Assembly (NCBI RefSeq): GCF_002916655.1 | Contig: NZ_PPSM01000025.1 | Coordinates: forward strand, 186,001-250,000 | Direction: 5' to 3' | Source of the DNA: Novosphingobium sp. HII-3 | Lineage (GTDB): Bacteria > Pseudomonadota > Alphaproteobacteria > Sphingomonadales > Sphingomonadaceae | Length of the DNA: 64,000 nucleotides | Part shown: positions 1-7,549 of the stretch, piece after piece | Numbering within the stretch: position 1 is the first letter of the stretch | Layout: each line of letters starts with the position of its first letter | Position numbers and translations under genes: made by a program | Notes under the pieces: generated by a model | Database searches by the model: none | What the model was told of the DNA's origin: nothing | The model's input: the letters and a program-made list of their open reading frames with translations, nothing else

Positions 1-1
1 C

Positions 2-925
2 TTCCCCGCCCCCGCCGGCGTCAGCTTCGCGCAGGGCGTCACCCCGGGGAAGGTACCGGGCCTGTCCGACTTCCTCGCATCCCTGCTGCCCTACAACGTG
101 GTCTCGGCTGCGGCGGCCAGCGCGATGCTCCCGGTCATCGTCTTCGTCGGGCTGTTCGCCTTCGCGTCCACGCGGCTTCGCGACGAGCCCCGCAAGCTTC
201 TCGCACTGCTGTTTGAAGGGCTTGCCGGCGCTATGATGGTCGTCATCGGCTGGGTCCTGAAGCTCGCTCCGATCGGCGTCTTCGCTCTGGGTCTGTCGCT
301 TGGCGTGCGCAGCGGCGGTGCGGCGCTCGGGGCGCTCGCGCATTACATCGTGCTTGTCGTCACCGTCGGCACCGTGGTGATGATCGCGGGCTATGCGATC
401 GCAGTCATCGCGGGGCGGCGCAGCCTCTCGGCCTTCTTCAAGGCCATGCTTCCGGCGCAGGTCGTCGCCGTGTCCACCCAGTCCTCGCTGGCCACCCTGC
501 CGACGATGCTGGCGGCGAGCCGCAGGCTGGGCGTTGCGACCACCACGGCGGAGTTCGCCCTTCCGCTCGCCGTCACTCTGTTCCGCGCGACCGGGCCGGC
601 GATGAACATGGGCGTGGCGATCTACGCGGCGAAGCTCGCCGGGGTGGAACTGAGCGCAGGCGCTCTGGCGGCGGGCGCCTTTGTCGCCTTCGCCACCACG
701 TTTGGCGCGGTATCGCTGCCCGGCACGATCAGCTTCGTCTCCTCCATCGGACCGATCGCCGCCACGATGGGTGTGCCGCTAGGGCCGCTCGGCGTACTGG
801 TGGCGGTCGAAGTGGTGCCCGATCTTATGCGGACGCTGGGCAACGTCACCATGGACGTGGCGGTATCGACGGCCGTCGATGCCGGGATGAAGACGGAGGA
901 AGCGCCCGAGGAGACTCTTCACTGA
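2..925 (+). CDS. Dicarboxylate/amino acid:cation symporter (SLC1/DAACS family), 5' truncated
   Basis: The reading frame is open from base 2, so the N-terminus lies outside the window; about 307 residues are visible. It is an inner-membrane secondary transporter of the glutamate/C4-dicarboxylate family. The visible part has alternating hydrophobic helices, the serine-rich hairpin-1 region (STQSSLATLP) and a hairpin-2-like segment (VSLPGTISFVSSIGPI), in the family order. The TM7 motif normally written NMDGT reads NMGVA here, so the acidic residue used in cation/substrate coupling is absent. Substrate cannot be told. The family assignment is firm and the transport mode is uncertain. Confidence 0.88.
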   Translation, partial: FPAPAGVSFAQGVTPGKVPGLSDFLASLLPYNVVSAAAASAMLPVIVFVGLFAFASTRLRDEPRKLLALLFEGLAGAMMVVIGWVLKLAPIGVFALGLSLGVRSGGAALGALAHYIVLVVTVGTVVMIAGYAIAVIAGRRSLSAFFKAMLPAQVVAVSTQSSLATLPTMLAASRRLGVATTTAEFALPLAVTLFRATGPAMNMGVAIYAAKLAGVELSAGALAAGAFVAFATTFGAVSLPGTISFVSSIGPIAATMGVPLGPLGVLVAVEVVPDLMRTLGNVTMDVAVSTAVDAGMKTEEAPEETLH

Positions 926-943
926 GCGGGAGCAGCCTGCCCG

Positions 944-1552
944 CTACTCCTCCAGTTCGATGTCCCAGTACAGCCAGTCACGCCAGGTTTCGTGCAGGTA
1001 GTTTGGCGGGAATCCGCGCCCCCGCTCCTGCAGTTGCCAGCTTGTGGGGCGGATTGGCGGGACGAGCGGCGGCATCTTGGCCTGTTTCGGTGTTCGCCCG
1101 CCCTTGCGCAGGTTGCAGGCCGAACAGGCGGTCAGGATGTTTTCCCAGCTTGTGCGGCCGCCCAGCCGGCGCGGCACCACGTGATCGAAGGTCAGGTTGT
1201 GCGGACTGCCGCAGTACTGACAGGAAAAGCGGTCCCGCAGGAAGACGTTGAACCGGGTGAAGGCGGGAAACTCACTGGGTTTCACGTACTGGCGCAGCGC
1301 GATCACGGACGGGATCTGCATCGTCCAGTTCGGGCTGTGGACGGCACGCTCGTAACTGGAGACGATATCCACCCGCTCCAGCACCACGGCTTTGATCGCG
1401 GTCTGCCAGGGCCACAGGCTGAGGGGGTAATAGGAAAGCGGCGTGTAATCCGCGTTGAGAACAAGAGCAGGGCAGTCTGAAAGACTTCGGGAGGAGTCCC
1501 CCTCCGCGCTGCGGAACCGGGCCGCGCGCTCGATCAGCTCCGACTTGAGCAT
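944..1552 (-). CDS. HNH endonuclease family protein
   Basis: 202 residues. The C-terminal half holds a classical zinc-supported HNH module: C111-x2-C114, the DH pair at 123-124 (FDHVVPR), N138 and the second zinc pair C143-x2-C146 followed by NLRKGG. Such proteins bind a divalent metal and can nick or cut DNA. Many stand-alone chromosomal copies in Alphaproteobacteria have no assigned substrate. The N-terminal 100 residues (VLNADYTPLSYYPLSLWPW) are typical of this HNH subgroup. AGGAGG lies immediately upstream of the ATG, with a short spacing. It runs convergently to the symporter and divergently from gluQ. No partner methylase or toxin/antitoxin gene is adjacent, so a housekeeping or repair role is as likely as defence. 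Confidence 0.88.
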   Translation of the reverse strand: MLKSELIERAARFRSAEGDSSRSLSDCPALVLNADYTPLSYYPLSLWPWQTAIKAVVLERVDIVSSYERAVHSPNWTMQIPSVIALRQYVKPSEFPAFTRFNVFLRDRFSCQYCGSPHNLTFDHVVPRRLGGRTSWENILTACSACNLRKGGRTPKQAKMPPLVPPIRPTSWQLQERGRGFPPNYLHETWRDWLYWDIELEE

Positions 1553-1708
1553 GGCCTCCTGTCGCAGGCCCGGATTGCGGTTTCATGGCACTCCATGCGG
1601 CTATTTCGAGCACTTGCGTGCGAGTACGTCAAGATGCCGCATGACCGGAGCCCCGCCGATCCACAGCACGGCTTGCCTGCGCCGCCACGCACGCTACGAC
1701 CCGCAGCG

Positions 1709-2554
1709 ATGCGCACGCGTTTCGCCCCCAGCCCCAATGGCCCGCTTCACCTCGGGCATGCCTATGCAGCCCTTGTCGCCCACGACACGGCACGTGCGCG
1801 CGGCGGCGCGTTCATCCTGCGCATCGAGGACATAGACGGGGAACGAAGCCGCCCCGCCTTCGTCGAGGAAACCCTGCTGGATCTAAAGTGGCTGGGCCTG
1901 CCCTGGAATGGCGAACCGGTGTTCCAGTCGCAGCGGCTCGAAAGCTACGCCGCCGCGGGAGAGCGGCTGAAAGCGATGGGCCTTCTTTACCCGTGCACCT
2001 GCACCCGCGCCGAGATAGGCGCTGCCGCGACCACGTTCGGACCCGATGGGCCCGTGTACCCCGGTACGTGCCGCGACCGGCGGGTCGATCCTGCGGCCGC
2101 TGCCGCCTGGAGGCTTGATGTGGAACGGTCCCTCACCATGACCGGACCGCTGTCATGGACGGACGAGGTCGCGGGCCGGCAAACGGCCACCCCCATGATG
2201 TTCGGCGACATTGTACTTCTGCGCAAGGACCTGCCCGCAAGCTACCACCTTGCCGCCACGCTCGACGATGCGGCTGACGGCATCAGCCTTGTGACACGCG
2301 GGATGGATCTGTTCTACGCAACGCACATACACCGCCTTCTCCAGGCGCTTCTCGACCTGCCGGTGCCCACCTGGCTTCACCACCCGTTGCTGGTGGAGCC
2401 GGACGGTCGCAAGCTGGCGAAGCGGCGAGGCTCACCCTCACTGGGAGACCGGCGGCGGGCCGGCGAGGATGGACGCACCATCGCCCAGGCACTGCGCGAA
2501 GGGCGCTTCCCGACTGGTATTTCCTTGTCCCGGGGCGTACACCAGACGCCATGA
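1709..2554 (+). CDS. gluQ: Glutamyl-Q tRNA(Asp) synthetase
   Basis: 281 residues from the chosen ATG. This is a paralogue of glutamyl-tRNA synthetase lacking the anticodon-binding domain. It activates glutamate and attaches it to queuosine in tRNA(Asp). Visible signatures are RFAPSPNGPLHLGHA at the N-terminus (HIGH motif at residues 14-17), the zinc-binding CTC...Y...C cluster (CTCTR, YPGTCR) and the KMSKS-like KLAKRRG. Two upstream in-frame ATGs (1595, 1634) would add 38 or 25 residues without family similarity, so 1709 is preferred because family members begin MRTRFAPSP. Its stop overlaps the start of the next gene by four bases. Confidence 0.93.
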   Translation: MRTRFAPSPNGPLHLGHAYAALVAHDTARARGGAFILRIEDIDGERSRPAFVEETLLDLKWLGLPWNGEPVFQSQRLESYAAAGERLKAMGLLYPCTCTRAEIGAAATTFGPDGPVYPGTCRDRRVDPAAAAAWRLDVERSLTMTGPLSWTDEVAGRQTATPMMFGDIVLLRKDLPASYHLAATLDDAADGISLVTRGMDLFYATHIHRLLQALLDLPVPTWLHHPLLVEPDGRKLAKRRGSPSLGDRRRAGEDGRTIAQALREGRFPTGISLSRGVHQTP

Positions 2555-2784
2555 ACTACATCCTTGTTCCCATCATCATCGTGCTGGTGATCATGGTCAT
2601 CGTCAGCCTCGTGCGCGGCATCATCGCCTTCATGAACAACACGAAGGAAGATCTGAACCGCGACCCGAATGCCATCGGGCCGTCGCCCAATCAGATCCTG
2701 CAGAACAGGATGATGTTCAACCGCATCAAGTACCAGATGGCGGCCGTGCTGGTCTGCGCCCTCCTGCTCGCAATGGCGCGCTGA
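2551..2784 (+). CDS. HIG1 domain-type twin-transmembrane protein
   Basis: 77 residues with two hydrophobic helices (about residues 4-28 and 60-76) joined by a polar loop containing NRDPNAIGPSPNQILQNRMM. This pattern fits the bacterial HIG1/twin-TM family. Relatives of the mitochondrial HIG1 proteins associate with cytochrome oxidase or other respiratory complexes, and the alphaproteobacterial versions are largely uncharacterised. The start codon overlaps the gluQ stop (ATGA), so translation is probably coupled. The cobalamin adenosyltransferase follows on the same strand. Confidence 0.75.
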   Translation: MNYILVPIIIVLVIMVIVSLVRGIIAFMNNTKEDLNRDPNAIGPSPNQILQNRMMFNRIKYQMAAVLVCALLLAMAR

Positions 2785-2902
2785 ACGCGCAGGCCCTCAT
2801 CCGGCCGGTATGTGACGGCGGAAAGCTGTCCGCCTGGCACGGGCACCTGCCTTCACGCGATGGCCACGACGCGCCCGACGTCCTCCCTTGAAAGGAACGA
2901 AC

Positions 2903-3472
2903 TTGGTCCGCCTCAACAAGATCTACACCCGCACCGGCGATGATGGCACCACCGGCCTGGTCGATGGCTCGCGCCTCCCCAAGCATGCGGCGCGGATGGA
3001 GGCAATCGGCGCCGTGGACGAGGCCAACAGCGCGATCGGCCTCGCCGTCTGCGCTGTTGGGGACAGCGATCACGCAGCCACCTTGACGCGCATCCAAAAC
3101 GACCTGTTCGATCTTGGCGCCGACCTCGCCACGCCCGGGGACGATTTCACACCCGGCGAGATGACCCTGCGCATCGTTTCCGCGCAGCCGGAGTGGCTGG
3201 AGACGGCGATCGATGCAGTGAACGAACGGCTTGCGCCGCTGAAAAGCTTCATCCTTCCCGGCGGAAGCGAAGCCGCTGCGCGTATCCACATCGCGCGCGC
3301 CTCTGTCCGCGCCGCCGAGCGCAGGGCGACCGCACTCGCGGCGAGCGACGCCGTCAATCCGGCCGCGCTTGCTTACCTCAACCGGCTCAGCGACTATCTT
3401 TTCGTGCTCGCCCGTGCAGTCAATCGCGACGGCGCAGACGACGTTCTTTGGGTCCCCGGACAAAATCGCTAG
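2903..3472 (+). CDS. Cob(I)yrinic acid a,c-diamide adenosyltransferase (PduO type)
   Basis: 189 residues. It transfers the adenosyl group of ATP to reduced corrinoids to give adenosylcobalamin-type cofactors. The PduO/MMAB signature is clear: an N-terminal ATP-binding segment (KIYTRTGDDGTTGL), then helices with RIQNDLFDLGADLATP, and the trimer-interface/active-site stretch RASVRAAER near residue 139. I chose the TTG at 2903 because AAAGGA sits 6 bases upstream and family members begin with VRLNKIYTRTGDDG; a second in-frame TTG at 2888 is possible. No cobalamin riboswitch is visible in the 118-bp upstream gap. The 3-hydroxyacyl-CoA dehydrogenase follows after 62 bp. Confidence 0.92.
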   Translation: MVRLNKIYTRTGDDGTTGLVDGSRLPKHAARMEAIGAVDEANSAIGLAVCAVGDSDHAATLTRIQNDLFDLGADLATPGDDFTPGEMTLRIVSAQPEWLETAIDAVNERLAPLKSFILPGGSEAAARIHIARASVRAAERRATALAASDAVNPAALAYLNRLSDYLFVLARAVNRDGADDVLWVPGQNR

Positions 3473-3534
3473 GTTCCCTCCCGCGCGTGCAGCGGCTACC
3501 CAGCCGCTGCATCAACTTGAGAGGGAGTTAGGCA

Positions 3535-4404
3535 GTGCGGTCAGTCGGCATAATCGGCGCAGGCATCATGGGTTCGGGCATCGCCCAGACCGTGGCGAGC
3601 AAGGGCATGGACGTGGTTCTCACGGACGTCAGCCTGGAACTGGCCGAAAAGGGCAAGGCCGGCATCGCCAAGGGCCTTGCGAAGCTCGTCGCCAAGGAAA
3701 AGCTGACGCAGGCGGATGCCGACGCGCTGCTTGACCGTATCACCCCGGCCGGAGACTACGCCGCCCTGTCCGGCTGCGATCTCATCATCGAAGCCGCCAC
3801 CGAGCGGGAGGACATCAAGGCCAAGATCTTCGAGGCAGCCGGCAAGGTTCTTGGCCCCCACGCAATCATGGCATCGAACACCAGTTCGATCCCGATCACC
3901 CGGATGGCGGCGGGGACACCGGACGCAGCGCGTTTCTGCGGCCTGCACTTCTTCAACCCGGTGCCGCTCATGGGCCTGGTCGAGGTCATCCCCGGCCTTG
4001 CAACCTCGCAGGACACGATTGACCGCATGAAGGCCTTCGGCGAGAAGCTGGGCAAGACGGTCGTCCTGGCGGGCGATGAGCCGGGCTTCGTCGTCAACCG
4101 CATCCTGTGCCCCATGCTCAACGAAGCGATCTTCGTGCTGGGCGCGGGCATCGGTTCGGTCGAGGATATCGACGCCGGCTGCAAGATCGGCCTCAACCAC
4201 CCCATGGGACCGCTGACCCTGGCTGACTTCGTCGGGCTCGATACCCTCTACGAGATCATGAAGGTGTTCCACTCGACCACCGGCGATCCGAAGTACCGCC
4301 CGGCCCCCCTCCTCCAGAAGTACGTGGAGGCGGGCTGGTACGGTCGCAAGACCGGAAAGGGCTTCTACGACTACTCAGGCGAAGTCCCGGTTCCAACGCG
4401 CTGA
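3535..4404 (+). CDS. 3-hydroxybutyryl-CoA dehydrogenase
   Basis: 289 residues. It is an NAD(P)-dependent oxidoreductase interconverting 3-hydroxybutyryl-CoA and acetoacetyl-CoA in fatty acid or butanoate metabolism. The N-terminal Rossmann motif [13 protein letters not shown] is at residues 5-17. The catalytic His-Glu region [13 protein letters not shown] follows, then the C-terminal dimerisation domain ([26 protein letters not shown]). Length is normal for single-domain HBDH. The start is GTG, preceded by GAGAGGGAG. Single-function fusion partners such as enoyl-CoA hydratase are absent. Electron-transfer flavoprotein genes that often accompany it lie about 58 kb away. Confidence 0.93.
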   Translation: MRSVGIIGAGIMGSGIAQTVASKGMDVVLTDVSLELAEKGKAGIAKGLAKLVAKEKLTQADADALLDRITPAGDYAALSGCDLIIEAATEREDIKAKIFEAAGKVLGPHAIMASNTSSIPITRMAAGTPDAARFCGLHFFNPVPLMGLVEVIPGLATSQDTIDRMKAFGEKLGKTVVLAGDEPGFVVNRILCPMLNEAIFVLGAGIGSVEDIDAGCKIGLNHPMGPLTLADFVGLDTLYEIMKVFHSTTGDPKYRPAPLLQKYVEAGWYGRKTGKGFYDYSGEVPVPTR

Positions 4405-4492
4405 GCAATCCACGTGAGGGAGACGGCACCGCCTCCTTCGCTTTGGAACCCCCTCCTCTGCCGGTCCGTTGTACCGGCAAAGGAGATTTTCG

Positions 4493-4810
4493 ATGATTGA
4501 TCGCGCCGATGACGTTCCGCCCGAAGCCCTCGAAGACCAGATGGAAGAAGATTCCCAGGCCCAGACCGTCACCGATGAGGCCATGGGCCGCAACAGCGCC
4601 GCACAGGGCCTGAGCGACACGGAAAAGGTCAAGGGCGGCGTTTTGGATGAAGACGACGTGGAAGACATCGTCGACCACATGAACCAGATGGACACCAGCG
4701 GGAACATCGACATGTCCGCCTATGATGGCGAGGATACGATGGATGATCTGGAGAACCGCTACGGCCAGCGCAACGCCGCCGATCCAGACTTTTCCGCCGA
4801 CGATTCCTGA
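4493..4810 (+). CDS. Small acidic protein of unknown function
   Basis: 105 residues, not recognised. It is strongly acidic, especially a D/E-rich centre (VLDEDDVEDIVDHMNQMD), has no cysteine, no signal peptide and no hydrophobic segment, and is probably soluble and partly disordered. The ATG at 4493 has an ideal AAAGGAG eight bases upstream; an upstream in-frame ATG at 4469 lacks a ribosome binding site. It stands alone between the HBDH gene and the convergent mutS, 20 bp from the mutS stop. The good ribosome site and codon usage like its neighbours argue that it is expressed. Confidence 0.7.
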   Translation: MIDRADDVPPEALEDQMEEDSQAQTVTDEAMGRNSAAQGLSDTEKVKGGVLDEDDVEDIVDHMNQMDTSGNIDMSAYDGEDTMDDLENRYGQRNAADPDFSADDS

Positions 4811-4829
4811 TCGCGGCGGCGACTGATCC

Positions 4830-7433
4830 TCAGTCCCCGGATCCCGCCTCGCGCTTGAGATCGTAGAGGATCTCGAGCGCGTCGCGCGGTGAGAGCGCGT
4901 CCACGTCCATGTTCCGCAGCTTGTCCCGCACGGTGTCGCAGACCTCTTCCCGAGCATCCAGCGCCGCTGCGAACAGAGGCAGATCGCCAAGCCCCGCCGC
5001 CAGCCCGCCGGTCTCCGCGCGGCCCTTCTCCAGCTTCTCGAGCACGGACTTGGCCCGGCTGATGACCTTGGGAGGCACGCCGGCCAGCCGCGCCACCGCC
5101 AAGCCGTAACTGCGATCCGCTGGTCCGTCCGCCAGTTCGTGAAGAAGGACCAGATCCCCCTTCCACTCGCGCGCGCGGACGTGGTGAAGCGACAGCGCTT
5201 CGCAGGATTCCGCAAGCCGCGCCAGCTCGTGATAATGGGTGGCGAAAAGGCAGCGGCAGCGGTTCGTCTCGTGGACCGCCTCCGCCACAGCCCAGGCAAG
5301 TGCAAGCCCGTCGTACGTCGAGGTTCCGCGGCCGACCTCATCGAGGATCACGAAGCTCCGCTCGGTCGCCTGAGCGAGGATGGCGGCGGTCTCCACCATC
5401 TCCACCATGAACGTGGACCGACCCCGCGCCAGGTTATCGGAAGCGCCCACGCGGCTGAACAGGCGATCCACCATGCCGATCCGCGCCGACTTCGCGGGCA
5501 CGAAGCCTCCGGCCTGTGCCAGCAGGACGATCAGCGCATTCTGGCGCAGGAAAGTCGACTTGCCGCCCATATTGGGGCCGCCGATCAGCCAGAGACGGTC
5601 GTGACTGGCAAGGCGGCAGTCGTTGGCGACGAAGCGCTCCCCCTGCACCTTGAGTGCGGCTTCAACGACGGGATGGCGGCCGCCCTCGATTTCCAGCGCA
5701 AGCCCCTCGGTCACCTGCGGACGTGCCCAGTTTCCCTCGGCGGCGCGCTCGGCCTGCCCGGCGGCCACGTCGATCCGCGCCAGGGCAGCGGCGGTGCGGG
5801 CGATTCCGCAACGCGCGGCAACGGCTTCGCCCACCAGCGCTTCGAAATGTGCGTCCTCGGCGGCGAGGGCGCGTCCCCCCGCTTCGGTGATCCGGGCCGC
5901 TTCCTCATGAAGGGCCAGCGCGTTGAACCGCATGGCGCCTGCCATCGTCTGCCGGTGGGAAAATCCGCTTTCCGGCTCCATCAGCCTGTCGGCATGGCGC
6001 TGTGGCACTTCGATGAAGTAGCCGAGCACGTTGTTGTGCTTGATCTTGAGGGAAGCGACGCCGGTGTCCTCGCGGTACTTCGCTTCCAGAGCGGCGATGG
6101 CACGGCGAGCGTTGCCCGACATCACGCGCAGTTCGTCGAGTGAGGCGTCGTACCCGCTGGCGATGTAACCGCCCTGCCCGCGCTCGGTCGGCGGCGTTTC
6201 CACCAGGGCGCGGGCGAAATGGTCCACCAGCGCGCCGTGACCGCCCAGTTCCGGCAGCAAGCGCTCAAGCAGCACCGGCACGTCGTTCCTCTGGGCCAGC
6301 CGCTCGCCGATGCGGTGGGCGCCGGAAAGCCCGTCGCGAAGTTGCCCCAGGTCGCGCGGCGATCCGCGGCCCGCAACCACACGGCCCAGTGCGCGGCCCA
6401 CATCGGGCAGTGCTCGCAAGGCGGCACGCAGATCCTCGCGCAGCAAAGCGTCGTCGTGGAGCCATTCGACCAGTTCAAGCCGCTCGGCAATAGCCAGTCG
6501 GCTCGTCAGCGGCGCCGAAAGGTCGTCCGCCAGCTGCCGCGAACCTGCGCCCGTGACGCAGCGATCGATCGCGTCGATCAGACTACCCTTGCGGCCGCCT
6601 TGAGAGGATTCGAGGATTTCGAGGCTGGCACGGGTCGCCTCGTCCATCGCCAGGGCCGCATCCGCCGCGCGCGCTTCGGGTGGCAGCAGCAACGGCAGGG
6701 CGCCACGCCCGACATGGTCGAGGTACGCGATAAGACCGCCTGCCGCCGCCAGCATCGGCCGGGTGAACGCCCCGAAGCCGTCCAGCGTGGCGACGCCGTG
6801 CACCAGCTTCAGCCTGCCTTCGCCCCCGTCGGAGGAAAACTCGTGCGCAGACCGGCGAATGGCGGCTTCCGGCGCCTCGTCCCACCCGTCAGGCACGACA
6901 AGTTCGCTTGCGCCGAGCCGGGCAAGCGCGGCCGCCAGCCGGTCTGCGGGGCACTCTTCAAGCTCCATGCGCCCGGTCGAAATGTCGCAGGCGGCAATGC
7001 CGACGGTGCCGCGCACCTCGCAGGCAGCAGCCAGGACATTAGCCCGACGCGGCTCCAGCAAAGCCTCTTCCGTCAGCGTTCCGGCGGTGACGAACCGAAC
7101 GATTCCACGCGCAACGAGAGCCTTCGAGCCGCCGCGTTTCTTGGCCTCGGCGGGTGTCTCCGTCTGCTCGGCGATGGCGACCCGGCAGCCCGCCTTGATG
7201 AGGCGGGCGAGGTATCCTTCCGCCGCATGGACCGGCACCCCGCACATCGGGATCGGCTGCCCCAGGTGCTCGCCTCGCGTGGTCAGCGCGATGTCAAGCA
7301 CCTGGCTGGCGGTCTTCGCGTCTTCGAAGAACAGTTCGAAGAAGTCGCCCATGCGATAGAACAGCAGGCAGTCGCCGGCCTCCTCGCGAAGCGCGAGGTA
7401 CTGGGCCATCATCGGAGTTGCGCCGGAAGTCAT
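4830..7433 (-). CDS. mutS: DNA mismatch repair protein MutS
   Basis: 867 residues. The mismatch-recognition ATPase of methyl-directed or generic mismatch repair. N-terminal mismatch-binding domain carries the Phe-x-Glu region (YRMGDFFELF). Connector, lever and clamp domains follow. The C-terminal ABC-type ATPase shows Walker A (GPNMGGKSTF), the signature region STFMVEM and Walker B (FVILDEVGRGTSTYDG). I placed the start at 7433 (MTSGATPMMAQYL): family members begin a few residues before MMxQYLxLK, and the 38-residue extension to 7547 is unlike anything in the family. It is transcribed divergently from the malic enzyme gene across 116 bp. mutL is not in the window. Confidence 0.97.
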   Translation of the reverse strand: MTSGATPMMAQYLALREEAGDCLLFYRMGDFFELFFEDAKTASQVLDIALTTRGEHLGQPIPMCGVPVHAAEGYLARLIKAGCRVAIAEQTETPAEAKKRGGSKALVARGIVRFVTAGTLTEEALLEPRRANVLAAACEVRGTVGIAACDISTGRMELEECPADRLAAALARLGASELVVPDGWDEAPEAAIRRSAHEFSSDGGEGRLKLVHGVATLDGFGAFTRPMLAAAGGLIAYLDHVGRGALPLLLPPEARAADAALAMDEATRASLEILESSQGGRKGSLIDAIDRCVTGAGSRQLADDLSAPLTSRLAIAERLELVEWLHDDALLREDLRAALRALPDVGRALGRVVAGRGSPRDLGQLRDGLSGAHRIGERLAQRNDVPVLLERLLPELGGHGALVDHFARALVETPPTERGQGGYIASGYDASLDELRVMSGNARRAIAALEAKYREDTGVASLKIKHNNVLGYFIEVPQRHADRLMEPESGFSHRQTMAGAMRFNALALHEEAARITEAGGRALAAEDAHFEALVGEAVAARCGIARTAAALARIDVAAGQAERAAEGNWARPQVTEGLALEIEGGRHPVVEAALKVQGERFVANDCRLASHDRLWLIGGPNMGGKSTFLRQNALIVLLAQAGGFVPAKSARIGMVDRLFSRVGASDNLARGRSTFMVEMVETAAILAQATERSFVILDEVGRGTSTYDGLALAWAVAEAVHETNRCRCLFATHYHELARLAESCEALSLHHVRAREWKGDLVLLHELADGPADRSYGLAVARLAGVPPKVISRAKSVLEKLEKGRAETGGLAAGLGDLPLFAAALDAREEVCDTVRDKLRNMDVDALSPRDALEILYDLKREAGSGD

Positions 7434-7549
7434 GCCTCCGGCGTTAGCGGTGCGGGCGTCGTCTTGGGAAGCACGAAGCTGCCGCCTTTCCCCTATCGCG
7501 TGGCGGTAACATCCGTTAGTGCCCCTTCCCGAAACCGGGGAGACCACAC

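Noticed and set aside
944..1552. HNH protein as part of a defence island
   Set aside because: No methylase, helicase, integrase or other defence gene nearby; neighbours are housekeeping genes.
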